Source: Arthrobacter sp. PM3 (GTDB lineage Bacteria > Actinomycetota > Actinomycetes > Actinomycetales > Micrococcaceae). Taken from it: 64,000 nt of DNA. Shown here one piece after another: positions 27,634 through 39,907 of the stretch. The notes under the pieces are model-generated. The model was given only the letters and a program-made list of their open reading frames with translations. It did no database searches and was not told where the DNA came from. The position numbers were made by a program, and so were the translations under genes. The stretch lies in assembly GCF_003352915.1 (NCBI RefSeq), contig NZ_CP022314.1:2736972-2800971 (forward strand). The letters run 5' to 3'. Numbering within the stretch: the stretch's first letter is position 1; every line of letters begins with the position of its first letter.

Positions 27634-29070
27634 GTGGCTATTTCTGAGCAACTGCCCGTTTCCGAACAGGGACAGAAAGCTACCTCTCGCGCCAAGCGAG
27701 CCACCTCAAAGACCGGTGCAGCGCATGCAGACGCTGCGGCCGGTCTTGCTGTTTCCGGGGAAGGAACAGAGCGCCGGGGCACGGCCCGCAGTTTCGTGAT
27801 CGACACCTCCGTGCTGCTCTCCGATCCGCGGGCCCTCCTGCGCTTCGCCGAGCACGAGGTCATCCTGCCGATCGTCGTCATCACCGAGCTCGAAGGAAAG
27901 CGGCACGACCCCGAACTGGGCTACTTCGCGCGCAAAGCGCTCCGGCTGCTGGATGACCTGCGGCTCGAGCACGGCGGCCTGGACCGGCCCATCCCGCTCG
28001 GCCGCGACGGCGGCACGCTCATGGTGGAGCTGAACCACATCTCCGCCGAGGTGCTCCCGGCCGGCTTCCGCGGGGCGGACAACGACAGCCGCATCCTGGC
28101 GGTGGCGAAGAACCTGGCCAATGAGGGCCGCGATGTCACCGTGGTGTCCAAGGACCTGCCGATGCGCGTCAAAGCATCGGCGATGGGGCTGCTGGCCGAC
28201 GAATACCGCAACGAACTCGTCAAGGACTCCGGCTGGACCGGCGTCGCCGAGGTCGACGCGGGCGAGGACGAGGTCGCCACCCTCTATGGGCACGAACCCG
28301 TGTTCATCCCGGCCGCGGCCGAGATGCCGACCAACACCGGGCTCGTGCTGCTGTCCAACCGCGGCTCGGCCCTTGGGCGGGTCGGGGCGGACAAGCAGGT
28401 CCGGCTCGTCAAGGGGGACCGCGACGTCTTCGGGCTCCACGGGCGCTCCGCCGAGCAGCGGCTCGCGATCGACCTCCTGATGGACCCCTCGGTCGGCATC
28501 GTGTCCCTGGGCGGCCGCGCCGGCACCGGCAAATCCGCCCTGGCCCTCTGCGCCGGCCTCGAGGCCGTCCTGGAGCGCCGGGAGCACCGCAAGGTGATCG
28601 TCTTCCGGCCCCTGTACGCCGTGGGCGGCCAGGAACTGGGCTACCTTCCCGGATCCGAGGCGGAAAAGATGAACCCCTGGGCCCAGGCCGTCTTTGACAC
28701 GCTCGGCGCCCTGGTCAGCCAGGAAGTCGTGGAAGAGGTGATGGACCGGGGCATGCTCGAAGTCATGCCGCTGACCCACATCCGCGGCCGCTCACTGCAC
28801 GACGCCTTCGTGATCGTCGACGAGGCCCAGTCCCTGGAGAAGAACGTGCTCCTCACCGTGATGAGCCGGATCGGACAGAACTCCAAGATCGTCCTGACCC
28901 ATGATGTCGCCCAGCGCGACAACCTCCGCGTGGGCCGGCACGACGGCGTGGCCGCCGTGGTCGAGACGCTCAAGGGCCATCCGCTGTTCGGCCACGTCAC
29001 CCTCACCCGCTCGGAGCGCTCGCCGATCGCGGCCCTGGTGACGGATCTGCTGGAGGGGGCGGAGATCTAA
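27634..29070 (+). CDS. PhoH2-type protein: PIN ribonuclease domain fused to PhoH ATPase
   Basis: The start is the GTG at 27634 with CTGGAG five bases upstream, giving 478 residues; longer frames have unlikely N-termini. After about 50 low-complexity residues comes a PIN nuclease domain ([40 protein letters not shown] carry the acidic residues), then a PhoH helicase-like ATPase with Walker [13 protein letters not shown] and Walker [13 protein letters not shown]. PhoH2 proteins of mycobacteria unwind and cut RNA in a sequence-dependent way and often follow an antitoxin-like gene, which is not seen here. Convergent with the gene at 29.6 kb. Confidence 0.93.
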   Translation: MAISEQLPVSEQGQKATSRAKRATSKTGAAHADAAAGLAVSGEGTERRGTARSFVIDTSVLLSDPRALLRFAEHEVILPIVVITELEGKRHDPELGYFARKALRLLDDLRLEHGGLDRPIPLGRDGGTLMVELNHISAEVLPAGFRGADNDSRILAVAKNLANEGRDVTVVSKDLPMRVKASAMGLLADEYRNELVKDSGWTGVAEVDAGEDEVATLYGHEPVFIPAAAEMPTNTGLVLLSNRGSALGRVGADKQVRLVKGDRDVFGLHGRSAEQRLAIDLLMDPSVGIVSLGGRAGTGKSALALCAGLEAVLERREHRKVIVFRPLYAVGGQELGYLPGSEAEKMNPWAQAVFDTLGALVSQEVVEEVMDRGMLEVMPLTHIRGRSLHDAFVIVDEAQSLEKNVLLTVMSRIGQNSKIVLTHDVAQRDNLRVGRHDGVAAVVETLKGHPLFGHVTLTRSERSPIAALVTDLLEGAEI

Positions 29071-29569
29071 ACCCGTCCCGTGTTGGGCCGCGGTCCGGTT
29101 TGCCGTGATTGGGCTGCCGGGCCACGGCCCTTCGTCGTGGTCGGGTTTGCCGTGGTTTGGTCCGCCGGGCGGCGGCGCCCCGCCGTCGCTTAGACACCTC
29201 CCGTCGCTGCGCTGTGGTCGCTGGGCGACCTCCGCTTCGCTTTGGTCGGCGATGCGCTCCTTTGCGGGACACCGCGGCCCGTCTAGGTGCGCCGCTCACT
29301 CGCCGCGATGGTCTTTGGTAACGGTGAGGTGCGTACGCGCCGGGGCGCGGTCTTTCGTAAAGGAGCGCATCGCGACGCATCGGACCCCGGAGGTCGCCCG
29401 GCGACCGCAGCGGGTCCCATGCGTTGTGTCTAAGCGACGGCGAAAGGCCGTGTCACGGCAAACGCAACCACGGCAAACGCAACCACGGCAGCTCTCATCA
29501 TCGGTTGCTCCGGAACTGCCCTTCTGGGCGTCCTAAAAGGCGGGTACGGAGCAGTCGATGACGGGGTGC
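29071..29569. other. Gene-free region between convergent genes, filled by a large palindrome
   Basis: These 499 bases hold no supported gene. Nearly all of the middle is the inverted repeat at 29140-29483. The right flank (29490-29569) is unique sequence with no obvious terminator. Frames through it read only because of the high GC content. Confidence 0.6.
29140..29483. repeat. Imperfect ~340-bp palindrome (long inverted repeat), centre near 29311
   Basis: Paired blocks share one centre: CGCCGTCGCTTAGACAC (29181-29197) with its exact complement at 29426-29442; a 23-bp block at 29212-29234 with 29388-29410 (21 of 23 matching); GCGATGCGCTCCTTT (29249-29263) with its exact complement at 29359-29373; and weaker pairing up to the centre. 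The ends carry TTTGCCGTGGTT on the left and AACCACGGCAAA twice on the right as 15-bp direct repeats. It could fold into one long hairpin. Confidence 0.85.
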
Positions 29570-30394
29570 CTACTCGGCCGGGACGTCCCAGCTGATGTGG
29601 CGGCGGACGTCCGTGAGGTTCATCGATTCGGCGAGGAACAGGTCATCGAGCATGTATTCGTCCACGCCCAGGATCCTCAGCCAGTGTCCGTAGCCGGGCT
29701 CGCCGCCGGTATCCGGCGCATCCAGCCAGCGGCTCGCAACGCAGACGCCCGTGCCGGCGTCGATCCTCAACAGGGTGCGTCCGGGCAGGCAGATCGGGGT
29801 TGCCGGGTCGGCCGGACGGTAGGACGGGTTCGGGCTGACCGTGGCCTCGAGGGCGGGGCGGCCCTCGTGGTCCACTTCCGTGACGGAGCCCAGTTCCACG
29901 GCGTTGGAATTGGGGAATTCCAGCGGGACGGGGGAGTTGCCCGCGAGTTCCACGGGGTCGAGGACGGCGGCAAACCGGCCGTTCCCAAAGGACGGTTCGC
30001 CGTACGCTGCCTCCGGGCGGCGGCGCACCAGACCGTCGTCGTCGTACACGGGGGTGACGAGGTTCGGCGGCAGGAGCCAGGTCTTCCGCGTGGAACTGAC
30101 GTAGAAGCCGCCGCGGGAGTCATTGATGCCGGTGGTGCTGGCGATCACTAGTCCGTCGGCGGTTTCCAGCCGGAGGGCGCCGGGCCTGCGCAGCCACGCC
30201 CGGACGAGGTCTTCGGGAGCGCCGGCTGCGGCAGAGCCTGCGGTGCCTGTGAGGGGCCGGTCCAGGTATTCGAATCTCAGCGACTGCCACTTCCAGGGCG
30301 AGGACCGGCACAGGTCCCGGAAGGCCGCTGCCTGGTCTGCGGGGCCGCGCGGCGTGCGGGGACCGCGCCCGTTCCTGCTGTCCCATGCGGCCAT
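29570..30394 (-). CDS. Hypothetical protein, predicted soluble
   Basis: No family is recognised with confidence. The start is taken as ATG at 30394 because TAAACT lies exactly six bases upstream (leaderless pattern); an in-frame GTG at 30400 is the alternative. The product has 274 residues, no signal peptide and no membrane helix. Visible features are an Arg-rich start, a basic segment KWQSLRFEYLDRP, WLRRPGALRLETADG, an aromatic-rich DSRGGFYVSSTRKTWLLPPNLVTPVYDDDG and a C-terminal SRWLDAPDTGGEPGYGHWLRILGVDEYMLDDLFLAES. The pattern of short beta strands suggests an all-beta or mixed fold. It is divergent from the prepilin peptidase gene with 58 bases between starts. Confidence 0.65.
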   Translation of the reverse strand: MAAWDSRNGRGPRTPRGPADQAAAFRDLCRSSPWKWQSLRFEYLDRPLTGTAGSAAAGAPEDLVRAWLRRPGALRLETADGLVIASTTGINDSRGGFYVSSTRKTWLLPPNLVTPVYDDDGLVRRRPEAAYGEPSFGNGRFAAVLDPVELAGNSPVPLEFPNSNAVELGSVTEVDHEGRPALEATVSPNPSYRPADPATPICLPGRTLLRIDAGTGVCVASRWLDAPDTGGEPGYGHWLRILGVDEYMLDDLFLAESMNLTDVRRHISWDVPAE

Positions 30395-30452
30395 ATCCAC
30401 AGTTTACGCGCGGGGGCCCGCGGGTCGGACGAATATCCAGTAGCATCCGAGA

Positions 30453-31010
30453 GTGATCGAACGACTCGGCGACCTCGGGGCTGCCAGCCCGCTGGCTTTC
30501 TGGCTGGCGCTGGCCGCGTGTGCCTATTTTTTCGTCATGGCCGTGCGGCTTACCGTGATCGACGTCCGGCACCATCTGCTGCCGGACCGGATCGTGTTCC
30601 CCTCCTATGCGATTGCCGGGGTCCTGCTGCTGGGCGCGGCCGCCAGCCGGTTGCTGCCCCTCGGGCAGTCGGCCGCCGGCACGCCCGTCGCAGGGCTGTT
30701 CGGCGTGCCGGGGCTCCGCGTCCTGGCCGGCGGCGCGGCCCTGTGGCTCTTCTATTTCCTCCTGCACACGGTGTATCCGCCGGGAATGGGGTTCGGCGAC
30801 GTTAAGCTCGCGGGCGTCCTGGGCATGTATCTGGGTTTCCTGGGCTGGGGGCACGTCTTTGCCGGGACCTTCGCGGCGTTCGTCCTGGGCGGCCTGTGGA
30901 GCCTGGGCCTGCTGCTGGCCCGCCGCGGCACGCTGCAATCGGCCATTCCCTTCGGCCCGTTCATGCTGGCAGGCACGGCGGCGGCCATGCTGCTCCTGCC
31001 CGCAAGTTAG
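30453..31010 (+). CDS. Type IV prepilin peptidase family protein (A24), peptidase domain only
   Basis: An aspartyl protease of the membrane that trims leader peptides of type IV pilin-like proteins. The 185-residue protein has five or six hydrophobic segments, with the two catalytic aspartates in TVIDVRHHLLPDRIV (about residue 32) and GFGDVKLAG (GxGD motif, about residue 115). It lacks the N-terminal methyltransferase part of PilD, as is common for actinobacterial Flp/Tad-type enzymes. GTG at 30453 follows TAGCAT by six bases, so it is probably leaderless. No pilin genes lie nearby. Confidence 0.85.
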   Translation: MIERLGDLGAASPLAFWLALAACAYFFVMAVRLTVIDVRHHLLPDRIVFPSYAIAGVLLLGAAASRLLPLGQSAAGTPVAGLFGVPGLRVLAGGAALWLFYFLLHTVYPPGMGFGDVKLAGVLGMYLGFLGWGHVFAGTFAAFVLGGLWSLGLLLARRGTLQSAIPFGPFMLAGTAAAMLLLPAS

Positions 31011-31077
31011 CCGTCCTGTCACGGCGGGCTGCTGGCCCGGGGCTGGAAGCGCGCACCCACGACGCCACAAATCCCCG

Positions 31078-31166
31078 GCGACGCGCAAAATACCCTCCGC
31101 ACCCAAATTCGGGTAGCGCCAGAGAATTTGCGCGTCGCAGATCGGGGGCCGCGTCGCAGAACGGGA
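31078..31166. repeat. Inverted repeat plus direct repeat between prepilin peptidase and MFS genes
   Basis: GCGACGCGCAAA (31078-31089) is repeated inverted at 31127-31138, with an inner TACCC/GGGTA pair. The right arm overlaps a direct repeat: CGCGTCGCAGATCGGG (31131-31146) and CGCGTCGCAGAACGGG (31151-31166). It may act as a terminator for both convergent genes, although no T tract is present. Confidence 0.7.
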
Positions 31167-31183
31167 TCCGCATGGCGGGCGGC

Positions 31184-35105
<3,922 letters not shown>

Positions 35106-35151
35106 GGGGCTAGCTTATGGCGAGTGGGGGTCCCATCGAAAACCGTGAACG

Positions 35152-35180
35152 GACCCCGCCGCGGCCGCCGCGGCGGGGTC
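35152..35180 (-). terminator. Hairpin between carbonic anhydrase and fumC genes
   Basis: GACCCCGCCGCGG pairs with CCGCGGCGGGGTC around a 3-nt loop directly after the carbonic anhydrase stop. It lacks a clear T tract; it may end the upstream minus-strand transcript. Confidence 0.6.
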
Positions 35181-35187
35181 ACGGAAG

Positions 35188-35802
35188 CTAGAGGCGGCCG
35201 ATGCTGGAGACGAGGTCGGCACGGCCGTCGGCAAGGCTGTAGGCCAGCCCGATCACGGCAGTGCGGCCGCTGTCGACGGCGCTGGAAATCACCCGGGAAC
35301 TGTCCACGAGCCGCTGCGAGGTCTGCTTGACGTTTTCGACCACCATGTCATTGACCTCGGTCTGATTGTTACGCAGCGACGTCAGCACGGACGGGGTGAT
35401 CCGCTCCACCAGGCTGCGGATAAAGCCGGCCGGCATCTGGCCGGTCTCGACGGCGGCCTTGGTCGCGGTCACGGCGCCGCAGCTGTCGTGCCCCAGGACG
35501 ACGATCAGGGGGACGTCCAGTTCGCTGACGCTGTACTCCAGCGAGCCGAGGACGGCGTCGTCGATCACCTGGCCGGCGGTGCGGACCACAAAGGCGTCCC
35601 CGAGGCCGAGGTCGAAGATGATTTCTGCGGCGAGCCGGGAGTCGGCGCAGCCGAAAATCACGGCGAAGGGGTTCTGGTTTTCCACCAGCGACGAGCGCCG
35701 CGACGCATCCTGGTTCGGGTGTGAGGACGTGCCGGCGACAAAACGCTTGTTGCCTTCACGCAGACGTTGCCATGCGAGTTCGGGGGTCAGGTAAGTAGCC
35801 AC
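35188..35802 (-). CDS. Beta-class carbonic anhydrase
   Basis: A zinc enzyme that interconverts CO2 and bicarbonate. The 204-residue protein has zinc ligands Cys52 (FGCADSR, with Asp54 and Arg56 as the Asp-Arg dyad), His105 and Cys108 (GHDSCGAV). The GTG start lies ten bases after the DUF4245 stop with no ribosome-binding site of its own, so it is probably translated by coupling. It could supply bicarbonate for carboxylases; the reason for the DUF4245 pairing is not known. Confidence 0.93.
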   Translation of the reverse strand: MATYLTPELAWQRLREGNKRFVAGTSSHPNQDASRRSSLVENQNPFAVIFGCADSRLAAEIIFDLGLGDAFVVRTAGQVIDDAVLGSLEYSVSELDVPLIVVLGHDSCGAVTATKAAVETGQMPAGFIRSLVERITPSVLTSLRNNQTEVNDMVVENVKQTSQRLVDSSRVISSAVDSGRTAVIGLAYSLADGRADLVSSIGRL

Positions 35803-35811
35803 GGGGCTACT

Positions 35812-36519
35812 TTACGGTGCGGGGCTGGCCGAGGGGGAAACTGTTGCGGCGGCGGTGCCGGGGGCGGCACCTGCGGGAGGATTGCTTTCCAGTGACTTCA
35901 CCACGGCCGCGGCCAGGGTGGAGAACTCCTCCAGCGAGGCGGATCCGTTCAGGATGACGGTGGTGCCGCGGTCGGTCAGGACCATGGATTTCTCGCCCTT
36001 GCCGGCGTCGCGCAGTTCCCAGTCGCGGCCGCCGGCGTTCCGGGTTCCGGTTACCGGCGCGCTCTTGGTCTGCTGCAGGAGCCAGGTGGGGTTGGCCTGG
36101 CGGGTCTGCACGAGGCCGATGAACGACTCCTTGGGTGTCAGGTAGCCGACTTCCCACGCGGGGACGCCGCTGCCCGCGCCGGATTCCCAGCGGGCATAGT
36201 TGGCACGGAATGTGTCACCGGTATTGACCGCAACGGGTGTGAATCCCGCCACATCCGCCGCGTTCTGCGCGATGGCGCTGACGTTGATGTTCGGCCGGTA
36301 CCCGTCGGACTTGGGCGCCGGGTTCATGAGCACGATCGGCAGGAACGCGGCGATGCTCACCAGGAGCGCGATGATCATGCCCATGACCGAGGCGTTCGCG
36401 CGTTTGGCCGCCGCGGCGGCGATGACGGGCTTGACGGGGGCTTGCCCGGCCGCGTCCGGGGCTGCCGCGGGGGTGCCGCCAGACGTTGAACCGGGGGCGG
36501 CGGGGGAGGTGTCCTGCAT
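35812..36519 (-). CDS. DUF4245 domain-containing membrane-anchored protein
   Basis: A 235-residue protein with a Pro/Ala-rich cytoplasmic start, one transmembrane helix (MGMIIALLVSIAAFLPIVL, about residues 45-65) and an extracytoplasmic domain with alternating strands (DTFRANYARWESG, GVPAWEVGYLTPKESFIGLVQT, RDWELRDAGKGEKSMVLTDRG). It fits DUF4245, an actinobacterial family of unknown function adjacent to glpX. ATG at 36519 is chosen because GAGGGG lies nine bases upstream; a longer form to 36546 is possible. It ends in a low-complexity Ala/Pro/Ser tail. Confidence 0.8.
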   Translation of the reverse strand: MQDTSPAAPGSTSGGTPAAAPDAAGQAPVKPVIAAAAAKRANASVMGMIIALLVSIAAFLPIVLMNPAPKSDGYRPNINVSAIAQNAADVAGFTPVAVNTGDTFRANYARWESGAGSGVPAWEVGYLTPKESFIGLVQTRQANPTWLLQQTKSAPVTGTRNAGGRDWELRDAGKGEKSMVLTDRGTTVILNGSASLEEFSTLAAAVVKSLESNPPAGAAPGTAAATVSPSASPAP

Positions 36520-36726
36520 TTCGCTCACCCCTCTATAGTCGCGCATGTGAGGGCCGATCTCACATTCGCGGCGCTTGGGCCCGTCCGCGGGTGAAGTGCG
36601 TCACGCGGGTGTCATCCCATGCCCTGGCGACGCTGCCCCGACTATGATCAGAATCAGACAAACCACCGCGACGGATCGATCCTGGCCGTTCGGTTTCAAC
36701 GACCGCCACTCGAAGAAGAGGTTCAC

Positions 36727-37764
36727 GTGACACCAGCGCCTATGTCCCAGAAGTACTCGACGCTTTCCCCCTCGCTCGCCGTCGGAATCGACGAGCCTGA
36801 CCGCAACCTCGCCTTGGAACTTGTCCGCGTCACCGAGGCCGCGGCCATCGCGGGCGGCCACTGGGTGGGCTTCGGCGACAAGAACAAGGCCGACGGCGCG
36901 GCTGTGGACGCCATGCGTTCCTTCCTGCAGACCGTGCACTTCAACGGCGTGGTGGTCATCGGCGAAGGCGAGAAGGACGAGGCCCCGATGCTCTTCAACG
37001 GGGAGCGCGTCGGCGACGGCACGGGCCCCGAGGTCGACGTCGCCGTCGACCCCATCGACGGCACGCGCCTGACCGCCCTGGGCATCAACAACGCCCTGGC
37101 CGTGCTCGCGGTGGCCGAACGCGGCTCCATGTTCGACCCCTCCGCCGTGTTCTACATGGAAAAGCTCGTCACCGGCCCGGAAGCGGCCGACATGGTTGAC
37201 CTGCGCCTGCCGGTCAAGCAGAACCTGCACCTGATCGCCAAGGCCAAGGGCGTCAAGGTCAACCAGCTCAACGTCATGATCCTGGACCGCGACCGGCACC
37301 GCCCGCTGGTGGAGGAAATTCGCGAAGCCGGTGCCCGCACCAAGTTCATCATGGACGGCGACGTCGCGGGGGCCATCGCGGCCGCCCGCGCCGGTACCGG
37401 CGTCGACGCCCTCATGGGTATCGGCGGCACCCCGGAAGGCATTGTCGCGGCCTGCGCGATCAAGTCCCTCGGCGGCGTCATCCAGGGCCGCCTGTGGCCG
37501 ACGAGCGATGAGGAAAAGCAGAAGGCGATCGACGCCGGCCACGACCTCGAGCGGGTGCTCTCGACCAACGACCTCGTCTCCAGCGACAACTGCTACTTCG
37601 CGGCCACCGGCATCACCGACGGCGACCTCCTCAAGGGTGTCCGCTACTCCAAGGACAAGGTCCTCACCCAGTCCATCGTGATGCGCTCCAAGTCCGGCAC
37701 CATCCGGTTTGTCGACGGCGAGCACCAGGCCAGCAAGTGGGAAGGCTACGCCCGCAAGAGCTAG
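36727..37764 (+). CDS. glpX: Fructose-1,6-bisphosphatase class II
   Basis: Removes the 1-phosphate from fructose-1,6-bisphosphate in gluconeogenesis. The 345-residue protein carries the lithium-sensitive phosphatase metal motif VAVDPIDGTRLTALG (about residues 100-115), the acid cluster VVVIGEGEKDEAPML and ALMGIGGTPEGIVAACAI. In actinobacteria this is usually the only FBPase. The GTG at 36727 is supported by GAAGAGG six bases upstream; longer forms to 36619 run into the promoter. It is divergent from DUF4245. Confidence 0.96.
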   Translation: MTPAPMSQKYSTLSPSLAVGIDEPDRNLALELVRVTEAAAIAGGHWVGFGDKNKADGAAVDAMRSFLQTVHFNGVVVIGEGEKDEAPMLFNGERVGDGTGPEVDVAVDPIDGTRLTALGINNALAVLAVAERGSMFDPSAVFYMEKLVTGPEAADMVDLRLPVKQNLHLIAKAKGVKVNQLNVMILDRDRHRPLVEEIREAGARTKFIMDGDVAGAIAAARAGTGVDALMGIGGTPEGIVAACAIKSLGGVIQGRLWPTSDEEKQKAIDAGHDLERVLSTNDLVSSDNCYFAATGITDGDLLKGVRYSKDKVLTQSIVMRSKSGTIRFVDGEHQASKWEGYARKS

Positions 37765-37796
37765 CACCCGCCCAACACTCAGCAAGACCGGGTACC

Positions 37797-37839
37797 GCGA
37801 ATCCCGGGGCCGCAGCAGCGCCCCGGGATTCGCCGTCTT
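37797..37839 (+). terminator. Terminator after glpX
   Basis: The stem GCGAATCCCGGGGC / GCCCCGGGATTCGC has a 9-nt loop and is followed by CGTCTTAATT. Confidence 0.85.
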
Positions 37840-37914
37840 AATTGACGTGTCTTAATTGCGGTGCCGCGCGCCGCGGTACGGTACCGGGCCCGGCCGATTC
37901 GGTAGGGTGGAACC

Positions 37915-38889
37915 ATGACGTGGCTTGTAACTGGCGGTGCAGGATATATCGGTTCTCATGTGGTGTCCGCCTTGCGCGGGGCCCGAATCCAGCCGGTGGT
38001 GATCGACTCCCTGTCCAGCGGGCACCGTGAGTTCGTCCCGGCCGACGTGCCGTTCATCCACGGCAGCATCCTCGACGCCGACCTCGTGGCCCACACGCTG
38101 CGGAACCACGCGGTGACCGGCGTGATCCACCTGGCGGGTTTCAAGTACGCCGGGGTTTCCGTCCAGGAGCCGCTGCTGACCTACGAACAGAACGTCACCG
38201 GCACCGCGCAGCTGCTCAAGGCCATGGAGCTCACCGGTGTGGACAAAATGGTCTTCTCCTCCTCGGCGGCCACCTACGGCACGCCCACCGGCGACCTCGT
38301 CACCGAGGACACACCCACCAACCCGGAATCCCCGTACGGCGAGAGCAAGCTCATCGGCGAATGGCTGATCCGGGACCAGGGCCGGGCCCGGGGACTGAGC
38401 CACACCTCGCTGCGGTACTTCAACGTGGTCGGTTCCGGCGCGCCGGAGCTCTATGACACCAGCCCCCACAACCTGTTCCCGATCGTGCTGCGGGCGCTCA
38501 CGGCGGGCCAGACCCCGCGCATCAACGGCATCGACTACAACACGCCGGACGGCACCTGCGTGCGCGACTACGTGCACGTGGCCGACCTCGCGACCTCCCA
38601 CGTGGCCGCCGCCCAGGCTCTCGCCGCCGGAAAACCGCTGGAGCGCGTGTACAACCTCGGGTCCGGCGACGGACTGTCCGTGCGCCAGATCATGACGGCG
38701 ATGGCCAAGGTCACCGGCATCGACTTCGAACCCGAGATCGGCCCCCGCAGGGCCGGGGACCCGGACCGGATCGTCGCCGACGGCACGCTCGCCGCCCGCG
38801 ACCTCAACTGGAAGATGCGGCACTCCGTGGAGCAGATGGTGGCCAGCGCCTACGACGCCCAGCAGCACGCCATCACCGCAGCCGGCTAG
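37915..38889 (+). CDS. galE: UDP-glucose 4-epimerase
   Basis: Interconverts UDP-glucose and UDP-galactose for galactose use and for envelope glycans. The 324-residue extended SDR has the NAD motif TGGAGYIGSH at residue 6, the active-site pair YGESK (YxxxK, about residue 141) with the upstream Ser/Thr in FSSSAATYG, and RYFNVVGS and RDYVHVADLA typical of GalE. ATG at 37915 follows TAGGGT (37903-37908) by six bases, so it is probably leaderless. It is not linked to galK/galM at 15 kb; neighbours suggest an envelope role. Confidence 0.94.
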   Translation: MTWLVTGGAGYIGSHVVSALRGARIQPVVIDSLSSGHREFVPADVPFIHGSILDADLVAHTLRNHAVTGVIHLAGFKYAGVSVQEPLLTYEQNVTGTAQLLKAMELTGVDKMVFSSSAATYGTPTGDLVTEDTPTNPESPYGESKLIGEWLIRDQGRARGLSHTSLRYFNVVGSGAPELYDTSPHNLFPIVLRALTAGQTPRINGIDYNTPDGTCVRDYVHVADLATSHVAAAQALAAGKPLERVYNLGSGDGLSVRQIMTAMAKVTGIDFEPEIGPRRAGDPDRIVADGTLAARDLNWKMRHSVEQMVASAYDAQQHAITAAG

Positions 38890-38930
38890 GGCCGCCGGCC
38901 GGGGCCGCCGGGTCGTTCGACGGCGGCGCG

Positions 38931-39902
38931 TCAGCGGTTTGTCAGCGCCCGGGACCGGGCACGCAGCGTCTTGGCGAGCTGGGCGCCCCTGCGGGCCAGC
39001 TGGTAGCTGCCGTACCGGACCTTCCTCACCGGAAGGTCCCAGGTCCCCGGGTAGGCAATCTCGCGGCCGCCAAAGGACTTCTTGAACGCCGTGAACCCGG
39101 CCCACTTGTGGTCGGGCTGGTCCGCGGGCGCCACGCCCCACAGGTCCACATGCTTGAGGCCCTTCGCCTGGGCATCGGCGATCAGGGTGACGAGCAGCGG
39201 AATCCCGGCGCTGAGCTTGCGGTGCGTGTCGTCCAGGGCGGCGTGGGCGTACGTGCGGGTGTCGGCCGAATCGTAGGCGAGGGCGGCGGCGATGGGGTGC
39301 CCGTCGAGCTCGGCAACGAAGAGCGTCGCGGCCCCGGCCGGCATCAGCGAGCGGGCCACCTGGCTGAGGTACTCGTCGCTTTGCGGCTTGAAGCCGTTGC
39401 GCGCCGCTGTCATGTGCAGGAAGTCCAGCAGCACAGAGATTTCCGCCGGATCCTGGCTGGAGCGGAAGGTCACGCCCTTCTTGTGGATGTTGCGGTACAG
39501 GTTCCGGTTCACCGGCTTCATGTCCGCCAGGACATCCTTGAAATCACGGTCAAGGTCCACGATCCAGCTCAGCTCCGGCTGCTGGTTGGCCGGCGCCGGC
39601 TGCAGGCCGCGGCCGCGAAGCACGGCGCCGGCCTCCGCGGCACCGAACCCCGCGGTGACCGGCTCAACCCGGACAAACACGGCCCCCCTGGTCCGGGCGA
39701 GATCCGTCAGGGCCGCCAGCGCGGCGTCGAACGCGGCCAGGGAGTCGGCGACCGGACCATAGGGGGAGTACAGCAGCTTGCCGGCCGGATTCGATTCCTC
39801 CACCGCGAGGAAGCGCCACCCCGGTCCGGACTCTTCGTGGACGGTGCGCCCCAGGGAACGCTGGAACTGTGCCCACTGCGGGCTCTGCAGGAAATAGTCC
39901 AT
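38931..39902 (-). CDS. FemAB/FemX family aminoacyltransferase (peptidoglycan bridge formation)
   Basis: Such enzymes use aminoacyl-tRNA to add bridge residues to lipid II in the cytoplasm. The 323-residue protein has the paired GNAT-like layout of the family: the start FLQSPQWAQFQRSLG, the middle MKPVNRNLYRNIHKKGVTF (tRNA-handling helix), FVAELDGHPIAAALAYDS and the FemABX end motif LWGVAPADQPDHKWAGFTAFKKSFGG. The amino acid added is not known; Arthrobacter bridges vary by species. It lies five bases after manA on the same strand and is probably co-transcribed with it. Confidence 0.88.
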   Translation of the reverse strand: MDYFLQSPQWAQFQRSLGRTVHEESGPGWRFLAVEESNPAGKLLYSPYGPVADSLAAFDAALAALTDLARTRGAVFVRVEPVTAGFGAAEAGAVLRGRGLQPAPANQQPELSWIVDLDRDFKDVLADMKPVNRNLYRNIHKKGVTFRSSQDPAEISVLLDFLHMTAARNGFKPQSDEYLSQVARSLMPAGAATLFVAELDGHPIAAALAYDSADTRTYAHAALDDTHRKLSAGIPLLVTLIADAQAKGLKHVDLWGVAPADQPDHKWAGFTAFKKSFGGREIAYPGTWDLPVRKVRYGSYQLARRGAQLAKTLRARSRALTNR

Positions 39903-39907
39903 GGATC

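Noticed and set aside
27634..29070. VapBC-type toxin-antitoxin locus with PhoH
   Set aside because: The PIN domain is present, but no small antitoxin-like gene with start signals is visible upstream between 27401 and 27633.
29105..29536. Short open frames on both strands across the large palindrome
   Set aside because: They have no ribosome-binding or leaderless start signals, and their products are Arg/Pro/Gly-rich. The inverted repeat itself makes the same words appear on both strands.
30453..31010. Pilus (Flp/Tad) gene cluster around the prepilin peptidase
   Set aside because: No pilin, TadA ATPase or TadB/C genes are in the flanking DNA; the peptidase is isolated.
36601..37785. Long minus-strand frame under glpX
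   Set aside because: glpX has clear catalytic motifs and a ribosome-binding site on the plus strand; the antisense product has no recognisable motif.
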